Assembly: GCA_003105195.1 (NCBI GenBank)
Contig: PQAH01000215.1
Span: 1 to 64,000 of the forward strand
From: Bradyrhizobiaceae bacterium
GTDB taxonomy: Bacteria > Pseudomonadota > Alphaproteobacteria > Rhizobiales > Xanthobacteraceae
Length of the DNA stretch: 64,000 nt
Direction of reading: 5' to 3'
Shown here piece by piece: positions 16,889-26,062 of the stretch (its first letter is position 1; every line of letters begins with the position of its first letter). Made by a program: the position numbers and the translations under genes. Below the pieces are notes generated by a model. The model was not told the origin of the DNA. It did no database searches and was given only the letters and a program-made list of their open reading frames with translations.

Positions 16889-17098
16889 CGAGCCTCCCTG
16901 GCGCCGGGCGGGGCTCGACCGCGATTGCCGCGCGCCGCGCTCCGACAGCTGCCCGGGGACCCGTGCGGCACAACCCTCCGCACCCCAGGGCGCTACGATT
17001 GAAACCCGCGAAACTCCAGCGGGTTCCATGGCTTGGATTCGCTGCAGCCTAGGGAATAGCGGCCGGGATCACAACCCCGATTACGCCCCCGGCGGGAC

Positions 17099-18346
17099 TC
17101 ACATGGCCTCGGGCTTGAGCCGCTGCACCAGCGCATAGGCCTCGTTGCGCGAGAGGCCGGCGGCCTCGCGCAGCGCCGCCACGAGCGGCGCCGTCGGCGT
17201 GCCGGCACGCACGAGCGCCGCGACGATGCGCTCGAGATCGGCGGCTCCGCCTTGCGCGTCGCGCGGCGGCGCGGGCGCCACCACCAGCACGAACTCGCCG
17301 CGGATCTCCGGCTCGGCCGCGAGCGCGGCCGCGATCCCGGCGGCCGTGCCGCGACGAACCTCCTCGCTCGTCTTGGTGAGGTCGCGGCACAGCGCCACCG
17401 CGCGATCGGGCGCGCGCGCCGCGAGGGCGGCCGCGAGGGCGGCGATGCGCTGCGGCGCCTCGAACAGGATCGAGGTGTCGACGGACGAGACCACCGCGTC
17501 GAGGAACGCGTCGCGCTTGCCCCCCTTGCGCGGCGGGAAGCCGGCGAAGCGGAAGGTCGCGGAGGGCAGGCCCGAGACCGCGAGCGCCGCGAGCGCGGCG
17601 CTCGGGCCCGGCACCGCCGTCACGGTGGCGCCGGCCGCCACGGCGGCGCGCACCACCAGATGCCCCGGATCGGAGACGAGCGGCATGCCGGCGTCGCTCA
17701 CCAGCGCGATGCGGCGCCCCTCGGCGAGCCGCGCGGCCACGAGATCGACGCGCAGCCGCTCGTTGTGGTCGAAGCAGCTCGTCATCGGCGTGCGGATGCC
17801 ACGCCAGGCGAGCGCGTCACGAGCGACCCGCGTGTCCTCGGCCAGGATGAGGTCGACGCCGGCGAGCACGTCGACGGCGCGCGGCGAGAGATCGCCCTGG
17901 TGGCCGATCGGCATGGCGACGAGATAGAGCGTGCCGGGCGGGAGCGCCGCGCCGGCGAGCGGCGCGAGCGTCAAGGTCACGTCCTCGGCGCGGCGCAGCG
18001 CCTCCTTCAGGGCCGGCGCGAGGTCGGCCGCGGCCTTGCTCGCCATGCCGGCGAAGACCCGCGGCTTCACGGCGGGGTCGCGCGCGAACACCAGCGACTG
18101 GCGCTGGTGCACCAGCGGCCAGACGGTCGCCTCGAAGCTGTCGCTCTCGCGGCCCGCCGCGATCGTCACCCGGACGCGGCCGCGCAAGGCGGCGAGCGCC
18201 TCGGGGTCGTAGCTCGCGTCGAGCGCGACCACGCCGGCGCGCTTCGCCATCTCGGGCCCCTCGAGGAGCTCGAGGGCGCGGGTGTCGCTCGCCTTGATGT
18301 CGGGATGTCCGCGGGCCTTGACGACGACGGGCTGCATCGCCGGCAT
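17099..18346 (-). CDS. rsmI: DUF371-like domain fused to 16S rRNA (cytidine-1402-2'-O)-methyltransferase
   Basis: A 415-residue two-domain protein. Residues 140-410 are a tetrapyrrole-methylase-fold RsmI: VAMPIGHQGDLSPRAVDVL, LAEDTR (169-173), FDHNERL, VSDAGMPLVSDPGH (217-229) and VPGPSA. RsmI methylates the 2'-oxygen of C1402 in the 16S decoding centre. Residues 6-118 are not part of normal RsmI and match my memory of DUF371, a small domain best known from archaea (ARGHPDIKAS near the start, then VFARDPAVKPRVFAGMASKAAADL). The start could be either ATG at 18346 or 18337; neither has a clear ribosome site. The usual rsmI neighbours are absent. It faces away from an NSUN-like and a TGT-like gene, forming an RNA-modification cluster. 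Confidence 0.82.
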   Translation of the reverse strand: MPAMQPVVVKARGHPDIKASDTRALELLEGPEMAKRAGVVALDASYDPEALAALRGRVRVTIAAGRESDSFEATVWPLVHQRQSLVFARDPAVKPRVFAGMASKAAADLAPALKEALRRAEDVTLTLAPLAGAALPPGTLYLVAMPIGHQGDLSPRAVDVLAGVDLILAEDTRVARDALAWRGIRTPMTSCFDHNERLRVDLVAARLAEGRRIALVSDAGMPLVSDPGHLVVRAAVAAGATVTAVPGPSAALAALAVSGLPSATFRFAGFPPRKGGKRDAFLDAVVSSVDTSILFEAPQRIAALAAALAARAPDRAVALCRDLTKTSEEVRRGTAAGIAAALAAEPEIRGEFVLVVAPAPPRDAQGGAADLERIVAALVRAGTPTAPLVAALREAAGLSRNEAYALVQRLKPEAM

Positions 18347-18543
18347 GGTCGGCCGCGGCGGCGGCCACGTCAATGCGGGCACGGGCCCGGACTTCGTGCC
18401 GCCCGCGCAATCGCGGCGCAGGCGGCGCGGCGGGGCCGCCCGGCGATGCGTTTGACCTGGCCGCGGGAAACCGTATGGATCGTGCACGAGCCCGACCTCG
18501 CCGGCGCCCCGGAGCGCCCGGGCACGCATGGACCAGACCCGTC

Positions 18544-19539
18544 GTGAGCCAACAACGCCACCGCCGCGCCGCCCATGCCCGCTCCGCGCCGCGTCCGCGC
18601 GACGAGGAGCGGCGGCGCGAGCATTTCGCGGCGCGCATCGGCGATATCCTGGGGCTGAGCCCGAGCGCCGTCTTCGCGCTGCTCGCGGGACCGCCGCAGC
18701 AGAGCCTGCGCATCAACCCGCTCTCGCCGCGACCGGCCGAGGAGATCGCGCGCGCGCTCGACGCCCTCGGCGTGGTGCGCGAGGAGATCCCCTGGTGCCC
18801 GGGCGCCTTCCACCTGCTCTCGGACAAGAGCACGGTCGCGAACTCGGACCTGTTCACGCACGGGCACGTCTATATCCAGAACGCATCGAGCCTGGTGCCG
18901 CCGCTCGCGCTGGAGCCGCGGCCGGAGCATGCGATCCTCGACCTGTGCGCGGCGCCCGGGGGCAAGAGCGCGCTTATCGCGGCGCTCACCGGCAACCAGG
19001 CGTATCTGTGGCTCAACGACGGGATCAAGGCACGACTCGCCAAGCTCACCGAGGTGGTCGCGCGCTTCGGCGTGCGCGCGGCCGAGATCACGAGCTACCC
19101 GGCCCAGTACGCGGACAAGTACATCGCGCGCCGGTTCGACCGGATCCTGCTCGACGCCCAGTGCTCGGGCGAGGGCCTGATCGACCTCTCGCATCCGAAC
19201 GCGCTGCGCTTCTGGTCGCTGAAGCGGGTGGAGGAATACGGGCTGCTGCAGCAGCGCATGCTGATGGCGGCCTTCCGGCTGCTGGCGCCGGGCGGAATCC
19301 TGGTCTATTCGACCTGCACGTTCGGCCCGGAGGAGAACGAGGCGCCGGTCGACCATCTGCTCCGGCATCGCGACAATGCCGAGATCCTGCCGATCGCGCT
19401 GCCCGTGCCGGGGCGCAGGCCGGGGCTCGCGGCCTGGAACCGGCAGCCGTTCGACCCGCGGCTGCGCGAGGCGATGCGGATCGTGCCGAGCCGGCACCTG
19501 GAGGGATTCTTCGTGTGCAAGATCCGCAAGACCGGATGA
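18544..19539 (+). CDS. RsmB/RsmF/NSUN-type RNA (cytosine-C5) methyltransferase
   Basis: A 331-residue RNA m5C methyltransferase-like protein. Motif I LDLCAAPGGK lies at 132-141. Motif IV reads DAQCSGEG at 204-211, with Cys207 as the resolving cysteine, but the nearly invariant proline of the PCS motif is Gln206. Motif VI STCT holds nucleophile Cys258. There is an N-terminal RNA-binding subdomain, but no NusB or PUA extension. The GTG at 18544 is chosen because the frame upstream shadows the opposite gene's promoter. The stop overlaps the ATG of the TGT gene (ATGA), so the two are coupled. The target RNA is unknown. Confidence 0.85.
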   Translation: MSQQRHRRAAHARSAPRPRDEERRREHFAARIGDILGLSPSAVFALLAGPPQQSLRINPLSPRPAEEIARALDALGVVREEIPWCPGAFHLLSDKSTVANSDLFTHGHVYIQNASSLVPPLALEPRPEHAILDLCAAPGGKSALIAALTGNQAYLWLNDGIKARLAKLTEVVARFGVRAAEITSYPAQYADKYIARRFDRILLDAQCSGEGLIDLSHPNALRFWSLKRVEEYGLLQQRMLMAAFRLLAPGGILVYSTCTFGPEENEAPVDHLLRHRDNAEILPIALPVPGRRPGLAAWNRQPFDPRLREAMRIVPSRHLEGFFVCKIRKTG

Positions 19540-20642
19540 AGGGTCCGGCCGAATCCCTCGCGGCGCTGCTGCGCGACGGCCCGCTGTTCCTGCCCGACGC
19601 CACCTACGGCGTGGTGCGGGCAACCGATGCGGTCGACCTCGAGCAGGCGGGCGTGCGCATGCTGATGGTGAGCGCGTTCCACCTGATGCAGCGGCCCGGC
19701 ACCGGTACCGTGACGGCGCTCGGCGGCATCAAGGCCATGATGGGCTGGCGCGGGCTCGCGGCCACCGACTCGGGCGGCTTCCAGGCCTATTCGCTGATCC
19801 GCGAGAACCCGCGCTACGGCAAGATCACCGACGAGGGCCTCGTGTTCGTGCCGGAGGACGGCGACAAGAAGATCCAGCTGACGCCCGAGAGGTCGATCCA
19901 GACGCAGATGCGGCTCGGCGCCGACCTGATGTTCTGCCTCGACGACTGCACCCATCCGGGCGAGCCGCGCGAGGAGCAGGCGCGATCGGTGCGCCGCACG
20001 ATCGCCTGGGCCAAGGCCTGCAAGGCGGCCTTCGCGCTGGCCGTGGAGATGCGCCGACTCGACGCCGGCGCGCGACCGCTGCTGTTCGGGGTCATCCAGG
20101 GCGGGCGCGACGCGGATCTGCGGCGCGCCTGCGCCGAGGCGCTGATCGAAACGGGCTTCGACGGCTTCGGCTATGGCGGCTGGCCGCTCGACGCGGACGG
20201 CGCGCTCGTCGCCGACATGCTGGCGCTCACGCGCGAACTGGTGCCGGCCGCCTTGCCGATGCACGCGCTCGGGGTCGGGCATCCGGCCTCGGTCGCGGCC
20301 TGTCATCGCATGGGCTACCGCATGTTCGACAGCGCGCTGCCGACGCGCGACGCGCGGCGCGGGCGGCTCTATCGCTTCCGCACGGACGACCCCGACCTCG
20401 CGCGTCCCGCGAAGGAGTGGCTGGAGACCGTGTACATCCAGGACAAGGTGCATCTCAAGCAGGAGGCACCGCTCGCGCAATCGTGCCCCGGCCTCTGCTG
20501 CCGGCGCTACACGACCGGCTACCTGCACCACCTGTTCCGCATCAACGACGCGCTGTTCGCGCGCCTCGCCACGATCCACAACCTCGCCTTCATGCGGCGG
20601 CTGATGGACCGGCTGGGGGGCACGCCGGCGCCGCGTCCGTAG
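19536..20642 (+). CDS. tRNA-guanine transglycosylase-like protein with atypical zinc site
   Basis: A 368-residue TIM-barrel protein of the TGT family, which exchanges guanine for a 7-deazaguanine base in RNA. DSGGFQ (78-83) supplies the general-base aspartate, MFDSALPTR supplies the nucleophile Asp265, and VIQGG is intact. Two regions depart from bacterial TGT. The specificity loop GGLAVGE is GGWPLDA near 214-220, lacking the glutamate that reads the preQ1 aminomethyl group. The zinc motif CxCxxC becomes Cys317-x3-Cys321-Cys322 with His348, so the middle cysteine has moved. It is probably a paralogue with another base or RNA substrate. It is translationally coupled to the NSUN-like gene. Confidence 0.82.
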   Translation: MKGPAESLAALLRDGPLFLPDATYGVVRATDAVDLEQAGVRMLMVSAFHLMQRPGTGTVTALGGIKAMMGWRGLAATDSGGFQAYSLIRENPRYGKITDEGLVFVPEDGDKKIQLTPERSIQTQMRLGADLMFCLDDCTHPGEPREEQARSVRRTIAWAKACKAAFALAVEMRRLDAGARPLLFGVIQGGRDADLRRACAEALIETGFDGFGYGGWPLDADGALVADMLALTRELVPAALPMHALGVGHPASVAACHRMGYRMFDSALPTRDARRGRLYRFRTDDPDLARPAKEWLETVYIQDKVHLKQEAPLAQSCPGLCCRRYTTGYLHHLFRINDALFARLATIHNLAFMRRLMDRLGGTPAPRP

Positions 20643-20661
20643 TTTGAAGACTCCCTCCCCC

Positions 20662-21855
20662 TCACTTCGACAGGCGGAGGTTGGCGAGGGTCTGGGCGAT
20701 GGAGGAGAAGACGGCGCTGAGCTCGCTCGCCTGGTCGACGTCGTAATACATGCTCGGCTTGGAGGCGCAGCTCTTGAGCAGGCTCTGGTTGCCGTCGATG
20801 ACGCGCACCGTGTAGATCTTGATATTGGCGGCCTTGATGTTGGCGCAGGCGAGCGCGGTGCGCTCGTCGATCTTGGAGGTCTGCGTCGTCCAGCGGTTCT
20901 GCGTGTTCTGGCCGTCGGTCAGGAGGACGATCACCTTCTCGCGGTCGGGCGCCGGCTCCTTGCCCTCGGTCAGCGGCACGCCGACCGTGAGTGCGTGCCA
21001 ACCCCAGGCGAGGCCGATGGTGACGTTGGTGTTGCCGGCCGCCGTCATGGCGTCGATCTTGCCGTGCAGCGCAGTCCAGTCCTCGCTCAGCGGCATCAGC
21101 GTCGTCAACGCGCCGCACTGCACCGCCGGGAAGCGGCCGGCCGCGGCGCCGGGCGCATCGTCGGTGACGTCGTAGGACTTGTCGCGATCCTGGACGCAGC
21201 CTTCCCAGTAGGTCGGATTGATGCCCTTCACGGTGAAGTCGACCCAGGGCTCCGTCTTGTAGCCGGGTCCGATGTTCACGACCTTGTCGAACGGCACGAT
21301 CGCGATCTTCACGTCGCCCTCCTTCTTGGAGGAGGCCTTGAGGGCGTCGATCAGGTTGTGCGCCGCGCTCTTGAGCTCGCCGAGCTTGCCGTTCTGGCCC
21401 ATGGACCCGGTGTTGTCGAGGACCAGAGCGAGCTCGAGCTTCTTGATGCCCCAGGCGACGTCGGCGGACGTGCCGATCTCGAAGGAGGACATGCCGATGA
21501 GCTGCGCGAAGACGGCCGGCAGGCTGCCGTTGGCGGAGACGCGCAGCGAGAAGCTGCCGGGCTGCGGGCTCGTGAACACCGCGTTCACGTCGTAGGAGGT
21601 GACCTGCGGATGCTTGAACAGGGCCGCGAAATAGGCCTTGGCGCTGGACGCGATCTGCTCGGGCGGCAGGGTCTGCGCATCCTTCGAGAGCATCAGGGCG
21701 GTGGAGTCGAGCGCGGCCTGCATGGCGGAGCGCGCCGCCGTGGCGCGGCCGAAATCGACCGCCGCGCCCACCATGGCGAAGATCGGAATCGCCGCGATGC
21801 CGAAGATCGGAAGTGCCGCCGCGCGTTCGTCCCGGAAGAACCTGGAAAGCAGCAT
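20662..21855 (-). CDS. tadG: TadG-like pilus assembly protein with vWA domain
   Basis: A 397-residue Tad pilus component. The N-terminal TadE/TadG-type segment (RAAALPIFGIAAIPIFAMVG, residues 11-30) is a single membrane helix that resembles a pilin-like signal anchor. Residues 140-390 form a von Willebrand A domain with the MIDAS DNTGSM at 147-152 and a TDGQNT segment. It sits in the inner membrane with its domain in the periplasm, helping to assemble or anchor Flp pili. It is divergent from cpaB across a 381-base gap. The start at 21855 is chosen since the helix begins there; the longer frame upstream reads through the divergent promoter. Confidence 0.87.
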   Translation of the reverse strand: MLLSRFFRDERAAALPIFGIAAIPIFAMVGAAVDFGRATAARSAMQAALDSTALMLSKDAQTLPPEQIASSAKAYFAALFKHPQVTSYDVNAVFTSPQPGSFSLRVSANGSLPAVFAQLIGMSSFEIGTSADVAWGIKKLELALVLDNTGSMGQNGKLGELKSAAHNLIDALKASSKKEGDVKIAIVPFDKVVNIGPGYKTEPWVDFTVKGINPTYWEGCVQDRDKSYDVTDDAPGAAAGRFPAVQCGALTTLMPLSEDWTALHGKIDAMTAAGNTNVTIGLAWGWHALTVGVPLTEGKEPAPDREKVIVLLTDGQNTQNRWTTQTSKIDERTALACANIKAANIKIYTVRVIDGNQSLLKSCASKPSMYYDVDQASELSAVFSSIAQTLANLRLSK

Positions 21856-22236
21856 GATCTGGTCCGCCTCGTGTTCGAGTGGCGGAACAGTGCGCGGAGA
21901 GACTTTGACAATCGGTCGCGCCAGAGCTTGCGTTTCTCTTAAAATTGGCCGCGACCCGTCGGCGCCGCGCGCCCGGACCGGCCGGGGTGACCCGGGGCGC
22001 CTCCCTGCGCGGCCGCCCGACGCGCGGGAGAGTCCGGAATCGCCGGGCCCGGCGCGCTCGGCGCCGCAGCCGGAATGCGGCGCACGGCGCGCGGCCGTTA
22101 AACCCTCGTAAAGCATGGTTCTTCACGCGCGATTCAGCATAGGCCCAACTGCGCGACAGGGTTCAGAAAGAATTCAGCATCCCGACGCAACGTTCCGGAG
22201 GACGAGAACGACAAATCAGATCGCGTCCGCAAGGGG
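21856..22236. other. Divergent tadG/cpaB intergenic region
   Basis: No gene is supported in these 381 bases. I looked specifically for a small Flp pilin with its glycine-glutamate processing site and found none. A TTGTCA element lies roughly 70 bases upstream of tadG on the minus strand, and GTTAAACC with GTAAAG occurs about 140 bases before cpaB. Both are only weak promoter candidates. Confidence 0.4.
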
Positions 22237-23124
22237 ATGGCCGTGCGAAAGAACACCCTCGTCATGGTCGGCATCGCAGCCGTGTTCGGGCTCGCGGCCG
22301 TGTTCGTCGCGCAGGCCTGGCTCAACCACCAGGCCGAGCTGCGCCTGCGCAACATGGACGCCAAGCCGACGGCGGTGCCGACGCGCACCATCGTGGTGGC
22401 GAGCATGCCGCTGCGCTTCGGCACGCCGCTCGCGGCCGAGCACCTGCGCGAGGTGCCGTGGTCCGAGAACGCGATTCCGGCCGGCACCTACGGGACGATC
22501 GCGGAGGTGCTGAGCGGCGAGAAGCGCGTCGTGCTCGCCGCGATCCAGCCGAACGAGCCGATCCTGAGCACCAAGATCACGGGTCCGGGTCAGAAGGCGA
22601 CGCTCTCCGCGCTGATCCGCGAGGGCATGCGCGCGGTCACGGTGCGCGTCAACGACGTCGAGGGCGTCGGCGGCTTCGTGCTGCCGGGCGATCACGTGGA
22701 CGTGCTGCTGACGCGCGCGCCCGCGAACGAAGCCAAGGTGCCGGGCAGCACCGACGTGGTGCTGCAGAACACGCGCGTGCTGGCAGTCGACCAGCTCGCC
22801 GACGACAGCGCCGACAAGCCGACGGTGGTCAAGGCCGTGACGCTCGAGGTCGACACGATCGCGGCGCAGAAGATCGCGCTCGCCGGCTCGCTCGGCAACC
22901 TCTCGCTGATCCTGCGCAAGGCCGGCGAGCTGCATCTCGGCCACACGCGCCGGGTGACGCAGAGCGACCTCGCCGAGACCGAGGTGATGCAGCCGGTGGC
23001 GACCACCAACCGGTTCGCGAAGGTCGCCGTGACGCGCGGCACCAGCCGCCAGGAATACAGCGTGCCGGCCGAGGACGGCGGCCTGCGCGCCGCCGAGCAG
23101 GCGCCGGCGCCGACCGTGAGATGA
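22237..23124 (+). CDS. cpaB: Flp pilus assembly protein CpaB/RcpC
   Basis: A 295-residue protein with one N-terminal membrane helix (residues 8-28), then a SAF domain (IVVASMPLRFGTPLAAEHL) and the RcpC/CpaB domain with GFVLPGDHVDVLLTR. It works in the periplasm with the secretin during Tad pilus biogenesis. The AAGGGG ribosome site at 22231-22236 is too close to the ATG at 22237 and ideally spaced for the GTG at 22243, so the real start may be two codons later. It leads the plus-strand tad operon. Confidence 0.9.
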   Translation: MAVRKNTLVMVGIAAVFGLAAVFVAQAWLNHQAELRLRNMDAKPTAVPTRTIVVASMPLRFGTPLAAEHLREVPWSENAIPAGTYGTIAEVLSGEKRVVLAAIQPNEPILSTKITGPGQKATLSALIREGMRAVTVRVNDVEGVGGFVLPGDHVDVLLTRAPANEAKVPGSTDVVLQNTRVLAVDQLADDSADKPTVVKAVTLEVDTIAAQKIALAGSLGNLSLILRKAGELHLGHTRRVTQSDLAETEVMQPVATTNRFAKVAVTRGTSRQEYSVPAEDGGLRAAEQAPAPTVR

Positions 23125-23141
23125 GGGAAAGGGGTCTCGTG

Positions 23142-24539
23142 ATGGGGTGGAACGCCAGGTGGCGGCGCTGGGGCGGATGGGCCGCGCTGGCGGCGGCGGC
23201 CGTGCTCGCGGCCGGCACGCTCGACGCGCCGCAGGCCCAGGACCGCTCGGCCGCCGCGGGCAGGACGAGCTTCGTGCGCATCTCGATCGGCAAGTCGGAG
23301 ACCGCGCGCACCGGTGCGAGCTTCGCCGACGTGGTGGTGGCCGACCCCGAGGTCGCCGACGCGGTGCCGCTCACCGACCGCTCGCTCTCGATCCTCGGCA
23401 AGAAGATAGGCACCACGCGCGTCTCGGTCTACGCCGAGGGCAAGACGCTGGTCGGGGTGTTCGACGTCGAGGTGTCCTACGACACCTCGCGGCTCGCGAG
23501 CGAGCTCGCGCAGCGCTTCCCGCGCGCCCACTTCCGGGTCTCCTCGGTGAACGGCCGCATCATGCTGTCCGGCACCTCGCCCGACGCGGTGACGCTCGAC
23601 CTCGCCATGACCATGGCCAAGCAGTTCGGCGGCGACGTGATCAACTCGGTGCGGGTGACGCAGCCGCAGCAGGTGATGCTGGAGGTGCGCTTCATCGAAG
23701 CGACGCGCACCGCCGGCCGCGAGCTCGGCATCAACTGGGACATCATGGCGCGGAACTTCCAGACCGTGACCGGCATCGCCGGCATGGTCGCCGGGACCGA
23801 GCCGTTCGGCACCATCGTCGGCACCCTGCTCGGCCGCGGCATCCAGGCCGAGGTGATCATCCGCGCGCTCGAGGAGCGCGGGCTGGCGCGGCGCCTGGCC
23901 GAGCCGAACCTGGTGGCGCTCTCGGGCGACACCGCGAGCTTCCTCGCGGGCGGCGAGTTCCCGATTCCGGTCTCGTCCAACCTCGGCACCGTCACGGTGG
24001 AGTTCAAGAAGTTCGGCGTCGGCCTCGCCTTCACGCCGACCGTGCTGGAGGACGGGCTGATCAACCTGAAGATCGAGCCGGAGGTGAGCCAGCTCGATCC
24101 CACCACCACGATCACGGTCGGCGGCATCACGGTGCCGAGCCTGATCGTGCGGCGCGCGGCCACCACGGTGGAGCTGCGCGACGGCCAGAGCTTCGCGATC
24201 GCGGGCCTCCTGCAGAGCATCAGCACGACGGACCAGCGCCAGTTCCCCTGGCTCGCCGACGTGCCGGTGATCGGCGCGCTGCTGCGCAGCGCCGCCTACC
24301 AGAAGAAGGAGACCGACCTCGCGATCATCGTGACGCCGCGGCTGGTGCGCCCGCTGCGGCCGGGCGAGCACGCGCGCACGCCGTTCGACAATGCACTGCC
24401 CGCGAACGACCCGGACTACTTCCTGCTCGGCCAGTCCGAGCTGCCGCCCTCGAAGGTGCGGGCGATCGCCGGCCAGCCGCGGCCCCAGGTCGGGCACATC
24501 CTCGACGTGCGCAAGGGAGGCGTCCATGCGGCCCACTGA
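23142..24539 (+). CDS. cpaC: Tad pilus secretin CpaC/RcpA
   Basis: A 465-residue outer-membrane secretin. A cleavable signal peptide covers about residues 1-36. The N-domains (ISIGKSETARTG, VSYDTSRLASELAQRFP and a BON-like stretch) are followed by the secretin core, including LRDGQSFAIAGLLQ and VPVIGALLRS. It forms the channel through which Flp pili cross the outer membrane. ATG 23142 is preferred since AGGGAAAGGGG ends seven bases upstream; an ATG at 23121 and a GTG at 23139 are alternatives. Its 3' end overlaps the lipoprotein gene by 14 bases. Confidence 0.9.
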   Translation: MGWNARWRRWGGWAALAAAAVLAAGTLDAPQAQDRSAAAGRTSFVRISIGKSETARTGASFADVVVADPEVADAVPLTDRSLSILGKKIGTTRVSVYAEGKTLVGVFDVEVSYDTSRLASELAQRFPRAHFRVSSVNGRIMLSGTSPDAVTLDLAMTMAKQFGGDVINSVRVTQPQQVMLEVRFIEATRTAGRELGINWDIMARNFQTVTGIAGMVAGTEPFGTIVGTLLGRGIQAEVIIRALEERGLARRLAEPNLVALSGDTASFLAGGEFPIPVSSNLGTVTVEFKKFGVGLAFTPTVLEDGLINLKIEPEVSQLDPTTTITVGGITVPSLIVRRAATTVELRDGQSFAIAGLLQSISTTDQRQFPWLADVPVIGALLRSAAYQKKETDLAIIVTPRLVRPLRPGEHARTPFDNALPANDPDYFLLGQSELPPSKVRAIAGQPRPQVGHILDVRKGGVHAAH

Positions 24540-24849
24540 TCGCCTCGGCGCACTCGCCGCGCTCGGCCTCGCCGCCCTGCTCGGGGGGTGCAGCGCCGAC
24601 CTCTACCTCGACCGACGCGACACGATCGCGTTCCACGCCGGCGACGCGGTCGCCGCGAACGCGATCATGCAGACCATCGACCCCTGGCCGCGCGCCGCGG
24701 CCGACCGCAACATCCGCTACAACGGCGAACGCATGCAGGGCGCCGCCGAGCGCTACCGCACCAACAAGGTGACGCCGCCGGCCGGCACCTCGACCAGCTC
24801 GGTGAAGTACCAGCCGGTGCTCGCCGCCCCGCCCGCGGACAGCAAGTAG
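24526..24849 (+). CDS. Small lipoprotein of the tad locus
   Basis: A 107-residue lipoprotein: ALAALGLAALLGGC ends in a lipobox with the lipidated cysteine near residue 22. The mature part (DRRDTIAFHAGDAVAANAIMQ, then QTIDPWPRAA) resembles the short pilus-assembly lipoproteins that replace CpaD in many Hyphomicrobiales tad loci, as I recall. A GGGAGG site precedes the ATG, which lies inside the end of cpaC. It is probably an outer-membrane partner of the secretin. Confidence 0.75.
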   Translation: MRPTDRLGALAALGLAALLGGCSADLYLDRRDTIAFHAGDAVAANAIMQTIDPWPRAAADRNIRYNGERMQGAAERYRTNKVTPPAGTSTSSVKYQPVLAAPPADSK

Positions 24850-24852
24850 CCC

Positions 24853-26052
24853 ATGTTCGGTCGCGCCAAGCCCGAGCCGGTCGGTACGCGCATCCTGGCG
24901 CAGACGGCGGATGCCGCCTTCGAGCAGACGGTGCGCACGACCTTCGGCGGCAACGGGCAAATCGACGTCACGGTGCTCGCCGGCGCGCTCGCCGAGCAGG
25001 AGCGCCGGCTCGAGGGCGCCGACGCGACCGTGGTGGTGGCGGACATCGATCCGAGGCAGGACGCCGATCTCGCGGCGCTGCAGCGGCTCGCCCAGCGCTT
25101 CGCCGGATCGCCGCCGCTCCTGGTGGTGATCCCCGGCTTCGACCAGGACGTGGCGCGGCAGCTCCTGCAGATGCGGATCTCCGATTTCCTGGTGAAGCCG
25201 GTCGCGCCGCTCGACCTCGTGCGCGCCTGCGCGCGGCTCGCGCAGGGGCCGAAGCAGGCCGACTCCACGGAAGCGCGCATCTACACCTTCCTGCCGGCGG
25301 CGGGCGGCGTCGGGCTGACGACGCTCGCGATCGAGACCGCCATGCTGCTGATGCGCACCGGCGCCGAGCGCGCCTCCACCTGCCTGGTCGACCTCGACTT
25401 CCAGCAAGGCGCCTGCGCGGACTATCTCGACCTCGAGCCGCGGCTCGACCTGGACGAGATCGTGCCGCGGCCGGAGCGACTCGACCGCCAGCTGCTCGAG
25501 GTGATGCTCTCGCATCACGCCTCCGGCCTCAACCTGATCGCGGCGCCCAACCGGCCGGCCGAGATGCGCTCGTTCGACTTCGAGGTGGTCACGCGGCTGC
25601 TCGACCTGGTCGCGGCGCATTTCCACAACGTGGTGATCGACGTGCCGCGCACCTGGTTCCCCTGGACCGACAGCGTGCTGGTCGGCTCCAACCGGCTGTT
25701 CATCGTCACCGAGATGACGGTGCCGGGGCTGCGCCACGCCAAGCACCTGGTGAGCGTGATCCGCGACCGGCTGACCGAGGGGCCGAGGCCCGAGGTGATC
25801 GTGAACCGCTTCGACCAGCCGCTGTTCGGCACCGGGCTCAAGCGTGCCGATATCGAGCAGACGCTCGGCGAGAGCTTCGCGACCACCATCCCGAACAACT
25901 ACCGCCTGGTGCGCGAGGCGATCGACCGCGGCGTGACCCTCGACGAGGTCAAGGCCGGCAGCAACATCGCGACGGCGCTGAGGAAGCTGGTGCTCGGCGA
26001 GGGCGCGCGCGGCAAGGCGAAGGGCGAGCGCCGACTCGCCCTCGCGCGATGA
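24853..26052 (+). CDS. cpaE: Pilus localisation ATPase-like protein CpaE/TadZ
   Basis: A 399-residue protein. Residues 14-130 form a receiver-like domain, and residues 140-390 a ParA/MinD-type P-loop domain. The Walker A region reads AAGGVGLTT (149-157): both the signature lysine and the catalytic lysine of KGGVGKTT are absent. TadZ proteins are known for atypical Walker A motifs, but loss of both lysines suggests little or no ATP hydrolysis. LVDLDFQQG is the switch region. It probably recruits the pilus machine to a cell pole. It starts four bases after the lipoprotein stop. Confidence 0.88.
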   Translation: MFGRAKPEPVGTRILAQTADAAFEQTVRTTFGGNGQIDVTVLAGALAEQERRLEGADATVVVADIDPRQDADLAALQRLAQRFAGSPPLLVVIPGFDQDVARQLLQMRISDFLVKPVAPLDLVRACARLAQGPKQADSTEARIYTFLPAAGGVGLTTLAIETAMLLMRTGAERASTCLVDLDFQQGACADYLDLEPRLDLDEIVPRPERLDRQLLEVMLSHHASGLNLIAAPNRPAEMRSFDFEVVTRLLDLVAAHFHNVVIDVPRTWFPWTDSVLVGSNRLFIVTEMTVPGLRHAKHLVSVIRDRLTEGPRPEVIVNRFDQPLFGTGLKRADIEQTLGESFATTIPNNYRLVREAIDRGVTLDEVKAGSNIATALRKLVLGEGARGKAKGERRLALAR

Positions 26053-26062
26053 TGGAGGTTCC

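Noticed and set aside
17040..17098. Possible riboswitch or leader upstream of otsA and after rsmI
   Set aside because: Only a weak CGGG/CCCG pairing is visible and no known conserved core could be recognised.
24853..26052. CpaE first considered as a chromosome-partition ParA
   Set aside because: The receiver-like N-domain, missing Walker lysines and position in the tad operon identify it as TadZ/CpaE.
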